Under the pieces are notes generated by a model. The model searched no databases, was not told the origin of the DNA, and saw only the letters and a program-made list of their open reading frames with translations. A DNA stretch of 20,401 nt, from NCBI GenBank assembly GCA_964358205.1, contig CAYHNZ010000016.1:1-20401 (forward strand), in the 5' to 3' direction. Made by a program: the position numbers and the translations under genes. This document shows, one piece after another, positions 12,091 through 19,478 of the stretch. Numbering within the stretch: the stretch's first letter is position 1; each line of letters opens with the position of its first letter. The DNA is from JANLIQ01 sp964358205 (GTDB taxonomy: Bacteria > Patescibacteriota > UBA1384 > 2-12-FULL-50-11).

Positions 12091-13616
12091 CTGAACGAGA
12101 CGTTATTTTCCTGGAGAGCCAAAATAGCCTGGTAAAATGGGCTGATTTTGGTGTTCGAATAGCCTGGATAGCCCCACGACATTCCAGAGGGAAATATCGA
12201 ACACACTAGTACCCGCTTCTGTTCTAGGCCTTCCGAATCAAACGTCTTAGCCAAATCCACCAGTTTATCTTCGATGAACTTCACAATCGCCTGGAGATTA
12301 TATTTCTCAATAATTGAATCGGTTTTAGTTATCTGGATTACTCTAACTTTCTCTTCTAGAAATTTATTTTGCTCCTTGAAGACTTCGTCCGAGTAAACCC
12401 CCTCCAGGTTCTTCTGTATGAGGCTTTGTCGTAATGAGTAGAGCTTTTTCAGATCCTCATCCGCTAGCTCCCGCTTCTTTTGTAGCGATTTCGTTCGTTC
12501 GTAGTAAGTCCGTCTCAAATAGGCGTTAAAGAGTTTAGTTGTCTCTGGTAGCAAACTAACGCCTCTGAGCTTTTTTAAGGCCTCACCGTGGACTGTTTCC
12601 AAGGGAATCGAGATACCATCTCCGCAACGAGTGCGACAGAAATAATAAGCGTACTTTTTATTCTTGCCCTTACTCCAAGCAGCCGTAAACGAACAGCCAC
12701 ACCGACCGCACTTCACCAGTCTTCTTAAGGGAAACTCCACGTTGTCGGGGTTTCTTCTGGCTAAAGCAACTGTGACGTTTCGATTCCGCCCATCGATGAT
12801 TCCCTGAACTTTGTAGTACAGCTCCTCGGTGATCATCGGCTCCTGCTGACCCTGAACCTCCTGGTTGTAGCGTTTAGAGTAATTCTTGCCGCAGTAGAAC
12901 TTATTTCGGAATATCCTCGCCATTGCCTGCGGCCATAGGGGATATTCTTTACCCTTACGATCATGTTCACGTAAGCCCTTTTCGTTTAAGTAGTCAGCCA
13001 TGCCTTTCAGGCTCTTAGTTCCCGTTGCCATTAACTCCCACCCCTCTTTTACAAGCGCGAAAGTCTCAGCATCCTTAGCCACGTAACCGTTTTGTTGAAG
13101 ATAACCCAACGGCACACCTCCGGTTGGTAATCCTGCTAGAAATCGGGCTCGCATCCCGTTCCTGACTCGCTCACCGCGAACGTCATTATCCATCTGTGCA
13201 AATCCGGCCAACATCGTCTCAATGAACTTTTCCGTCGGACTGTTGCCAGTAGGCTCGGAGGCGGAAATAAGAGCAATCTCGGATTCAAGTAATTTTTTAC
13301 GGATGGCCAAATAGTCAGCAGTTTGACGAGACAGACGGTCAAGTCGATAGACAATGATCGCCCCCACCTCACGGCGATTCTTCCGGCAATACTCAAGCAT
13401 CTCGATTAGCACTGGCCGGCCTTTGATATTTTTAGCTGACTTGCCCTCCTCTCTAAATACCTTAATAACTTCCATACCACGCCGCTCGGCCTCTTTTCGG
13501 CAGATCTCCTCTTGCGTATCCAACGAATAGTTTTCAACTTGCTCCTCAGTGGACACACGAAGATAAATTACAGCCTTCTTCAGCCCCACTTTCATAACCC
13601 TTAACACCTGATTCAT
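12036..13616 (-). CDS. Large serine recombinase (site-specific integrase)
   Basis: The 526-residue protein has the serine resolvase/invertase catalytic domain at the N-terminus (AVIYLRVSTEEQ, nucleophile Ser22; IIVYRLDRLSRQTADY at ~88-103). A Recombinase domain follows (~160-260; GGVPLGYLQQNGYV, RIFRNKFYCGK), then a zinc ribbon (KCGRCGCSFTAAWSKG ... YYFCRTRC, ~305-335) and a coiled-coil region (~375-420) typical of large serine integrases. The tail ISPFYQAILALQ is a common end of these enzymes. The final ~17 residues (APNRIRTGDLRHEKPTS) are simply the antisense of tRNA-Glu, so the natural C-terminus was probably altered by integration. The gene starts directly after the TAG of the 118-residue gene (TAGATG). 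Integrates or excises DNA. Confidence 0.9.
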   Translation of the reverse strand: MNQVLRVMKVGLKKAVIYLRVSTEEQVENYSLDTQEEICRKEAERRGMEVIKVFREEGKSAKNIKGRPVLIEMLEYCRKNRREVGAIIVYRLDRLSRQTADYLAIRKKLLESEIALISASEPTGNSPTEKFIETMLAGFAQMDNDVRGERVRNGMRARFLAGLPTGGVPLGYLQQNGYVAKDAETFALVKEGWELMATGTKSLKGMADYLNEKGLREHDRKGKEYPLWPQAMARIFRNKFYCGKNYSKRYNQEVQGQQEPMITEELYYKVQGIIDGRNRNVTVALARRNPDNVEFPLRRLVKCGRCGCSFTAAWSKGKNKKYAYYFCRTRCGDGISIPLETVHGEALKKLRGVSLLPETTKLFNAYLRRTYYERTKSLQKKRELADEDLKKLYSLRQSLIQKNLEGVYSDEVFKEQNKFLEEKVRVIQITKTDSIIEKYNLQAIVKFIEDKLVDLAKTFDSEGLEQKRVLVCSIFPSGMSWGYPGYSNTKISPFYQAILALQENNVSFSAPNRIRTGDLRHEKPTS

Positions 13617-13973
13617 CTAACCCCCCTTTATTAACTCTTCTAATTTGCGACCTTCAAAAATTTGTTTTTCGAAACTATCAAACCAGGAGTCAATCAGAAA
13701 CTGAAATTCGGTTAGATAAGCTTCAAGCTCGTCATCTGACAGCTCGGCAACGATCTTGCCCATAACTCTTCTCGCTACGTCTATCCGAGTTTCCTCCTCC
13801 CTGACTGGAAAGATTCTCCCTAATTCCGATTCGAGAACACTCTGCGGATTGAAAACCGAGCTAACCTTCTTGAGCCCGACTTCGATTTCAGCTGGATGAT
13901 TATTTCGAACACCCGCGTCTTTCAACGTGTCAGGGGCTGCTATCGGATATAAGGCTAACTGTAGCGAATTCAT
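13617..13973 (-). CDS. Hypothetical protein paired with the serine recombinase
   Basis: This 118-residue protein is not recognised. It is acidic, with no signal peptide or membrane segment. The second half (~60-118: RIDVARRVMGKIVAELSDDELEAYLTEF, read in pieces) looks helical. The start ATG is preceded by GGAGGG two bases away. Its stop TAG directly abuts the recombinase ATG, so the pair is almost certainly one transcript and translationally coupled. The position suggests a recombination directionality factor or a regulator of integrase expression, but this is inference from location only. It has no visible helix-turn-helix. Confidence 0.65.
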   Translation of the reverse strand: MNSLQLALYPIAAPDTLKDAGVRNNHPAEIEVGLKKVSSVFNPQSVLESELGRIFPVREEETRIDVARRVMGKIVAELSDDELEAYLTEFQFLIDSWFDSFEKQIFEGRKLEELIKGG

Positions 13974-13994
13974 TACCCTCCACTAACACTATAT

Positions 13995-14029
13995 GGATAT
14001 AACATATATCCGTATCTGGATAGTGTCAA
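13995..14029 (-). promoter_or_regulatory. Promoter and operator-like palindrome of the recombinase cassette
   Basis: Minus strand TTGACA (14029-14024, perfect), a 17-base spacer and TATGTT (14006-14001). GGATATA-ACA-TATATCC (13995-14011) is a 7-bp palindrome covering the -10 box. An outer pair CACTAT/ATAGTG (13988-13993 and 14020-14025) encloses it. This strong but occluded promoter suggests repression in the integrated state. Confidence 0.65.
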
Positions 14030-14039
14030 GTAGTAATTC

Positions 14040-14162
14040 TACAATAGCTTTAAACCCGTTATCTTGACTGTTCGACCCTGCTAAACCAGCCACAAACTTG
14101 GGGTGGTTGAGGGTGAAATTTTGCACCTGTTTGGCAGTGCCGAACAGTCTCGCTAACAAACG
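14040..14162. other. Structured non-coding stretch between the secretion operon and the recombinase cassette
   Basis: No gene is seen. GACTGTTCG (14066-14074) and CGAACAGTC (14141-14149) form a perfect 9-bp inverted pair around 66 bases. An alternative minus-strand hairpin CTGTT-c-GGC/GCC-a-AACAG begins inside the right arm. It may be a terminator region of the operon, a structured RNA, or the far border of the integrated cassette. No copy of the tRNA-Glu 3' end is found here. Confidence 0.3.
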
Positions 14163-14792
14163 TCACAAAACAGGGTCGCCCGTCAGGAAAATCCTGGCAT
14201 TGACGGGGATATAGAAAATCCGGATTTCAAAGTGTAAGTGTGGCCCTGAAGATTGACCAGTACTGCCCATCAATCCGATTGGTTCGCCCATTTCAATGTC
14301 ATCCCCAGCCGTCACGGCAAGTGCGGACAAGTGACCGTACGTTGAGGTTAGGTAGCTGTTATGCTCAATCACAACATGGGTGCCCAAGTCACCTCCCGTA
14401 TCGGCGTAGCGAATCTTTCCCTTCATGAAGGCGACAACGGGTGAACCGATCTGACCGTGGGGATCGGCGATATCTATACCAGTGTGAAATAGATAGTAGG
14501 GTAAGTTTGGTTCGCCAAATTCCAATGTCACCACCCCATTAGCTGGCCAGACCCTGGGAGCGTCGATGTGGTCAATCGTCTCACCGTTGGCCGGGTTGTG
14601 GATTTCAACAACTTGCGTCTGGGGGTCGCTTGTCGCCAGCGCGTCAGAGATGAGATTGAATCCGGCTTGCGTCAGAATCATTACGATCAGCATCGGTACG
14701 AGGAAAATAGCCCCAACCGTGTAGAAAACAAGCTTAATCTCCGGCTTCATCGAGAAAGCCGCAGCGATTAGTTTGAGAGAGGTCGGATTCAT
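14163..14792 (-). CDS. M23-family peptidase (LytM-like), last gene of the secretion operon
   Basis: The 209-residue protein has an N-terminal membrane helix (~22-42, VFYTVGAIFLVPMLIVMILT) and a LytM/M23 domain (~90-200). The zinc motif HTGIDIA (HxxxD, ~103-107) and the second motif GPHLHFEIR (HxH, ~183-185) are intact. M23 enzymes cut peptide cross-links of peptidoglycan. Placed at the end of a VirB-like operon it probably opens the wall for the apparatus, the role VirB1 lytic transglycosylases play elsewhere. The ATG overlaps the VirB4 stop codon by 4 bases (ATGA). Confidence 0.88.
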   Translation of the reverse strand: MNPTSLKLIAAAFSMKPEIKLVFYTVGAIFLVPMLIVMILTQAGFNLISDALATSDPQTQVVEIHNPANGETIDHIDAPRVWPANGVVTLEFGEPNLPYYLFHTGIDIADPHGQIGSPVVAFMKGKIRYADTGGDLGTHVVIEHNSYLTSTYGHLSALAVTAGDDIEMGEPIGLMGSTGQSSGPHLHFEIRIFYIPVNARIFLTGDPVL

Positions 14793-16573
14793 TGTTTCCG
14801 GCGTTCGGACGGGTCAGTGGTAATTAATGGATGCTCACTCTCCGAAGCGGTCACCTTAACCGCCACGTGATGTTGGTTAGCGATTATTAACGCCTCACCG
14901 CGCTCGCAGGTCAGCAAGAAGCGCTGTTCGTACTCGCTCAGACGAAACTCCGAGGTGACGTTTTTAATCGTGGTGGTGTCTTGGCGCATTAAGATTCGCA
15001 AAGCGCTTTGCGAAGCAATCGCCCGGCCGTAGGCGTTCTGTAAAAAGTCGCTCGCTTGTTGGGAGATGATACTGACACCGAGATAGTACTTTCGGGCTCG
15101 CCGCACTAAACCAGAGATAAAGCGAGCCGATTCTTCGTGCTCCAGCATCAGCCAGGCTTCGTCAATGACCAGGATTCGTTTCACTGGGTCGGACTTAACT
15201 TGATTGAGGGTAAATTGCGCCACAACCAAGTGCATAATTTGCCGTAATGATTCTGGTAGGTCCTTGGTGTCGAAAACAACCAAACGATTGTTCAGTTCGA
15301 TGTTAGTGTGCGAGTCAAAAACATCGGCTAGCGAGCCTTTGGTATATTTTTCCAGGCGCTGACAGAGCTTCGGCTGTTTGAGGGATTTAAGGACCTTATA
15401 GAAGTCATTTAGTCTCGGGTAAGCGTTACCAGCTTTCTTGACCGCCTTTTTCTTGGCCCAGCCGAAGTCTCGATACGTCTTCAGAATCGCCCGATCAACA
15501 ACGGATTTCTCTTCGGCGCTCAGTCCATCGGCCATAAGCGATATAATCTCTGTCAACGATTGAACGTGATCGGCGAAGCTGTCCGGTTCGGTGTAGGCGT
15601 TAATCGAAAGGTCAAACGGGTTAATCTTTTCTTTCGAGTGAACCGACAGCTTAATGTATGTCCCCTTAACTGATTCAGCTAACTGTCGGTATTCGCGTTC
15701 AGGGTCAATAACAATAACTTTCGTGCCCTGCATCAAGTGACGCAAAACTTCAACTTTGGCCGTGTAGCTTTTGCCAGCACCAGATTGCGCAAAGAGAATA
15801 CTGTTGGCGTTCGGCAAACTAAAGCGGTCGAGAATAACCAGTGAGTTATTGGACTTATTGATGCCGTAGAGAACACCCGATTCATGCACCAATTCTGAGG
15901 AAATAAACGGAAACGTCAGTGCTGCCGACGAGCTATCGAGGTTCCGCTTCTGTCCCAAAAGATTGTCGCCGCGCGGTAAAACCGACTGCAAGCCTTCTAA
16001 CTGCTGGAATATGGCCGTCTTAGTGTAAAACAGGCGTGTTGCCAGCAGGGTTTCTAGCAATTTAACGATCTTATCGAGCTCGATTAAAGAATTGGCCGAA
16101 ACGTTTACATATAAGGAAACTTGGAAGAGGTTTTCTTGGCCGCGCTGGATTTTGTCGCGCAACTCAATGGCCGATTCGAGCGGATCGAGTAGTTCTGCCC
16201 CAATAATCCGTCCTGCTCGCTCCATCGCTCGTTTAGTTGAAGTCATCTCGGTAATCTTCCGATTGAGTTTTGGCAGGGCAAAGGTCGCTTCAACCGGTTC
16301 GATGTGATAGCTAATGTCGACGTTGTGATTGAAGTTGATTAAGTGATTCAGCCAGCCGCTCGAAGCAGTGTACGGATAGCCAGAAACGTAGAGCGTCCGC
16401 ACGTAACGACCATCAACCACTAGATGCTTTTGTTGTTCTTCAAGACCAGAGTAGGTAACAAAATCGAGTTGATCTTGTTCGCCCACATGAAAGGCCAGCT
16501 TTTGAGGCCGCTCCTTACGGCGCTTCTTCCAGCGAGTTAATCCCTTTCTGAACCTAGAGATAATTTGTGGCAT
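14789..16573 (-). CDS. virB4: VirB4-family ATPase of a type IV secretion system (ATPase part)
   Basis: The 594-residue protein has a degenerate N-terminal region and a C-terminal RecA-like motor domain. Walker A is FAQSGAGKSYTAK (Lys268) and Walker B is ILVIDEAWLML (Asp471-Glu472). ISQQASDFL (~505) and the C-terminal ...ERGEALIIANQHHVAVKV are family-typical. VirB4 energises assembly of conjugative pili and substrate transfer at the inner face of the membrane. Usual VirB4/TraC proteins are about 800 residues; the missing front end is in the preceding gene, which overlaps this one by 20 bases. It is basic at its N-terminus (KGLTRWKKRRKERP). Confidence 0.92.
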   Translation of the reverse strand: MPQIISRFRKGLTRWKKRRKERPQKLAFHVGEQDQLDFVTYSGLEEQQKHLVVDGRYVRTLYVSGYPYTASSGWLNHLINFNHNVDISYHIEPVEATFALPKLNRKITEMTSTKRAMERAGRIIGAELLDPLESAIELRDKIQRGQENLFQVSLYVNVSANSLIELDKIVKLLETLLATRLFYTKTAIFQQLEGLQSVLPRGDNLLGQKRNLDSSSAALTFPFISSELVHESGVLYGINKSNNSLVILDRFSLPNANSILFAQSGAGKSYTAKVEVLRHLMQGTKVIVIDPEREYRQLAESVKGTYIKLSVHSKEKINPFDLSINAYTEPDSFADHVQSLTEIISLMADGLSAEEKSVVDRAILKTYRDFGWAKKKAVKKAGNAYPRLNDFYKVLKSLKQPKLCQRLEKYTKGSLADVFDSHTNIELNNRLVVFDTKDLPESLRQIMHLVVAQFTLNQVKSDPVKRILVIDEAWLMLEHEESARFISGLVRRARKYYLGVSIISQQASDFLQNAYGRAIASQSALRILMRQDTTTIKNVTSEFRLSEYEQRFLLTCERGEALIIANQHHVAVKVTASESEHPLITTDPSERRKQ

Positions 16574-17171
16574 TGGTGTGCTTGATTAATTCCTGACTTA
16601 AAGGCTGAACTTTCGCCTGTTCCGGCCGGTAGAAACTATAAAAGAGGTCCAGGATTTCCAGACTAGAAAGTGACCGAGCCGTCATACCGAGTTTTTCTAG
16701 ACCTTTAATAATAATTTCTTGCTCAAGTTGTAGCTGTTCCTTCACGAGCGAAAAATCTGTTACGGTTCGGCTCTCATACGGAATAACAACATAAAACCGC
16801 CGCGACAGAATCTTATTACCGGCCACCAGCTCTCTAATAAAGTTGCCGTACGACTGCATTTGTTGCTTATAAATCGCCTGGGTTTCACCGGCGCGAGCGG
16901 TTTCGAAGTCTTCGATGTAACGGTCAACGTCGAGCTCGCGAATCCGAACCAGAATCTGAATCGGCGTGGCCAATGAGTTCAGAAATGATTGGAAATTATC
17001 GACGAGCGCATCCTGCTCGTCTGCGCTTTGGAGCTCGAAATTAACTGAGGAGGTCGAGAGTATTGCCCGGTAGCGATTGTCTGGCAAGATCAGGATGTTA
17101 TCGCGGACCCCCTTAATACCGATTTGTGATCGAGCCGAGCCCTTAGTCTTTGATCGGCGTGAGCGAAACAT
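16554..17171 (-). CDS. VirB4/TraC N-terminal-domain protein encoded separately
   Basis: The 205-residue protein has no Walker motifs or membrane segments. Its content (GVRDNILILPDNRYRAILSTSSVNFELQSADEQDALVD, in parts) and the following SFLNSLATPIQILVRIRELD resemble the N-terminal TraC-like region of VirB4 proteins, which contacts membrane partners. The gene is directly upstream of the VirB4 ATPase gene and overlaps it. ATG 17171 is chosen because AGGAGG (17182-17177) lies five bases upstream; a TTG at 17174 precedes it. The N-terminus is very basic. Confidence 0.75.
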   Translation of the reverse strand: MFRSRRSKTKGSARSQIGIKGVRDNILILPDNRYRAILSTSSVNFELQSADEQDALVDNFQSFLNSLATPIQILVRIRELDVDRYIEDFETARAGETQAIYKQQMQSYGNFIRELVAGNKILSRRFYVVIPYESRTVTDFSLVKEQLQLEQEIIIKGLEKLGMTARSLSSLEILDLFYSFYRPEQAKVQPLSQELIKHTNATNYL

Positions 17172-17649
17172 CAATGCCTCCTTTCTTGGCTAATTCAAAC
17201 GAAACAGTTAGTGACGGGTTCTCTAGCAGCTGGGCGAGTCTACTTTCGTCTACAGGCCCTAGCACAGGGACTAACGGCTTTGGTTTCTTCACCTTTTGGT
17301 CGGCAGTAACTACCGGTTCTTTGGCGAGCGTTGTTTTTTCCCGTCCGGCCTCGTCATTTTTTGTAAATACGTAGTAACGCGGGCGACGAGTAAAGTGAAT
17401 GTAGACACTAAACCATTCGACAACGATTTTGCCATTAATCCGAACCGCTAAGACACCGAACACCAGAAATTGCAGAAGAATTAACGAAAGCTTCAGCGGC
17501 CCGAGGTGCATCTTGGGAGCGACCAACACATACGTAACCGTGCTCGTCAGTAGCGGCACGATAAACAAAAGAATCTGGGCGAAGGTAAAATTACCGGCAA
17601 TCCGGTCTTCAACGGTCGTAATTTGGGCCGGAACGATTGTCGTTTTCAT
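17143..17649 (-). CDS. PrgI-family membrane protein of the secretion operon
   Basis: The 168-residue protein has two adjacent membrane helices (~24-42 and ~52-70) after a short cytoplasmic N-terminus reading MKTTIVPAQITTVEDRIAGN. The following VEWFSVYIHFTRRPRYYVF is characteristic of PrgI-like proteins found beside VirB4 in Gram-positive conjugation systems (equivalent to VirB3). The C-terminal half is a charged, Lys/Pro-rich linker with a conserved-looking end. The start overlaps the previous stop by 4 bases; its end overlaps the next gene by about 30 bases. Confidence 0.82.
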   Translation of the reverse strand: MKTTIVPAQITTVEDRIAGNFTFAQILLFIVPLLTSTVTYVLVAPKMHLGPLKLSLILLQFLVFGVLAVRINGKIVVEWFSVYIHFTRRPRYYVFTKNDEAGREKTTLAKEPVVTADQKVKKPKPLVPVLGPVDESRLAQLLENPSLTVSFELAKKGGIDVSLTPIKD

Positions 17650-18911
17650 GCTTTAGCCGCCCTTGGTTTTGTCGCATTGACCTGGCTTGGTGCCGGGCTA
17701 ACAACGTTTAAGAGCTGTCCACCAAATTTCTTAAAGACACCTGTCGCTTGCGAAGTCAGGATCAGCTGAGCAGTCATCGCCGTACTTTTTAGGAGTATGG
17801 AGAAAAGAGCGATGCCGATTAGAATCGAGATAAATGGATTTGTATTAACCTGGTTCGGTACTGTCAGGAAAGCCGAAGCCAGCTGGATAATAACAACGTG
17901 AATAAATAGGCTGAATATCATCACGATGTAGGACTTGGCCGCTGCTTCGGCAAAGTCACTCATTTTCGGCATCAGCCAAAGCAGACACAGTAGCGGCGAC
18001 ATCACCGCCCCAAAAGCCAGAATCATGAGGCGGCTGATGTAGAACAATAAAAGGATGACCGCCAGCAAGATAAAGACGACCATAAAGATTAGGGTGATTA
18101 GCAACGTGCCGCCGGTAGCGAGCGCTGCCGGATCAAAGGCGTTCAATATCCAAGCTTGGCCGATACCGCCCGTTGCATGGATAACGGCGGTAATTAGTGT
18201 TTGGCAGAGCTTAATAATCCAGTCGATTAAAAAGATTGAAGTGTTAGCCAGCAAGAAGGCTAACCCGATTCTCGGCAAAAGTTGCTTTAAGGGCACATCC
18301 TCAAAGCCGAACGTCGAAGCGCTCATCACTTGGAAGCCAAGCAAGGCGATACCGAGCGCAAAAAGCGCGTCAGTGATACCGACCATAATTAGCCAGAAGT
18401 TAAAAACAACGGAGTTAGTCGCGAGTGCTGGCGTATTAGTGAGAAAACCGATAATCCCGTCGATAATCGGTTTAGTCGCCGACTGAACAATATTTTGTAG
18501 GAACCCGGCAATCGCGTTTAAGATGATTCTGGCCAAAGAACCATCATCGGGAGCCGGTTTAATAGGGGCGAGATTGATCGCTGTTCCTAGAGCCGGTGAA
18601 CTTGGCTCAGTAAAAGCCGAGGATAGCATGGAGGAAAAGATCGCTGCCCCAACAACGATAATTAAGCCAATTAAGGCTTGTCGGATTGTTCGTTTCGCTT
18701 CAGCTAGGGCTTCAGGCTTGCCGGTCGAAGTAATGTAGACATAGCCGCCGCGGATTAGGAAAAAGGCCGCCGCTAATCCAGCGACGGAAATCAAAACCGT
18801 TAAGGTGTCTTGAGTGAAGCGAGCAACTTCTCCGTTAGAAGCGGCCAGTGCTGAAGTCGGCAGGAGCAGAATTGTTCCCGCCAGTATGAGTGCGGTAACA
18901 AATCTTTTCAT
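17646..18911 (-). CDS. Polytopic VirB6/TrbL-like protein with a fused VirB2-pilin-like N-terminal module
   Basis: The 421-residue protein starts with a signal peptide ending near ALA|ASNG (~24). A two-helix module follows (~35-105) whose GGYVYITSTGKPEALAEAKR is clearly homologous to GGIGYITSSGNPERLEGSKR in the upstream pilin-like protein. From ~160 to ~395 at least five more membrane helices follow, with a VirB6/TrbL-like layout (FYISRLMILAFGAVMSPLLC). VirB6-type proteins form the inner-membrane channel. ATG 18911 is chosen over GTG 18914. The gap to the pilin gene is 6 bases, and the end overlaps the PrgI gene by 4. Confidence 0.8.
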   Translation of the reverse strand: MKRFVTALILAGTILLLPTSALAASNGEVARFTQDTLTVLISVAGLAAAFFLIRGGYVYITSTGKPEALAEAKRTIRQALIGLIIVVGAAIFSSMLSSAFTEPSSPALGTAINLAPIKPAPDDGSLARIILNAIAGFLQNIVQSATKPIIDGIIGFLTNTPALATNSVVFNFWLIMVGITDALFALGIALLGFQVMSASTFGFEDVPLKQLLPRIGLAFLLANTSIFLIDWIIKLCQTLITAVIHATGGIGQAWILNAFDPAALATGGTLLITLIFMVVFILLAVILLLFYISRLMILAFGAVMSPLLCLLWLMPKMSDFAEAAAKSYIVMIFSLFIHVVIIQLASAFLTVPNQVNTNPFISILIGIALFSILLKSTAMTAQLILTSQATGVFKKFGGQLLNVVSPAPSQVNATKPRAAKA

Positions 18912-18917
18912 CACTTA

Positions 18918-19247
18918 CTATTTAGTGAATGCGGTTGATGCCAGCTCCGAGATAGCATTACTCAGGACAAACGCCCCGATCGCGATCGCCAATCCTAGTC
19001 CGGAATAAATAATTGTTCGCTTCGATCCTTCCAGGCGCTCCGGATTGCCCGAGCTGGTGATGTAACCGATGCCACCCATAACGAAGAACCCGGCAGCTAA
19101 TAGACCGGCAAGGGTTACCAGTATCTGAATGGCGTTCTGAAGAAAATTCTGGACTCTAGCGACATCGGCTGAAGCAGCCAAAGCTGGGGCGACCCAAACG
19201 AGAGACAAAAGTATCGAAAGACCGATGGTGCGGAGGCGAGTGGGCAT
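18918..19247 (-). CDS. VirB2-like pilin/TrbC-type membrane protein, first gene of the secretion operon
   Basis: From ATG 19247 the protein has 109 residues: a signal peptide (~5-25, ending APALAA), then two hydrophobic helices (~42-63 and ~80-100) joined by a short polar loop GYITSSGNPERLEGSKR. This is the VirB2/TrbC pilin layout. AGGAGT (19258-19253) five bases upstream supports this start over the in-frame ATG at 19271. It leads six tightly spaced or overlapping genes ending in the M23 peptidase. Confidence 0.82.
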   Translation of the reverse strand: MPTRLRTIGLSILLSLVWVAPALAASADVARVQNFLQNAIQILVTLAGLLAAGFFVMGGIGYITSSGNPERLEGSKRTIIYSGLGLAIAIGAFVLSNAISELASTAFTK

Positions 19248-19346
19248 AAAAAACTCCTTTCCCCTCCACACGAGAACGATTCCTCGTCGCTCGTTGTTAA
19301 TCTTTTAATTATCAATCAATTAACTATGGGTCGTTAATTTGCCACA

Positions 19347-19375
19347 TTTCTATCATAGCTAGCATATGTTGTCAA
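19347..19375 (-). promoter_or_regulatory. Candidate promoter of the secretion operon
   Basis: Minus strand TTGACA (19375-19370, perfect), a 17-base spacer and TAGAAA (19352-19347). The leader would be about 90 bases and AT-rich, with a small hairpin ACGAG/CTCGT near 19270. The spacer contains one of two direct copies of CTAGCATATG (19359-19368 and 19402-19411) that lie between the operon and the divergent gene. Confidence 0.45.
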
Positions 19376-19478
19376 ATTATCCGCCCCCATAAACGCCTTT
19401 ACTAGCATATGCCTTTGTGATAAACCTACGGTAAATATAGGCCATTCCGTTATCGGAGGGGTAAGACGGAATACCAAA

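Noticed and set aside
12090..14162. Defined ends (attL/attR) of an integrated element
   Set aside because: No second copy of the tRNA-Glu 3' sequence is found in the window, and serine integrases need only tiny core identity, so the far end cannot be set by eye.
18055..18486. 143-codon plus-strand reading frame
   Set aside because: It is antisense to the VirB6-like membrane protein gene, and its composition is the mirror of hydrophobic codons.
14163..19247. A single mobile element covering both the recombinase and the secretion operon
   Set aside because: Such secretion loci are also found as stable chromosomal loci in CPR-type genomes, and no border links them to the recombinase; it remains possible but unsupported here.
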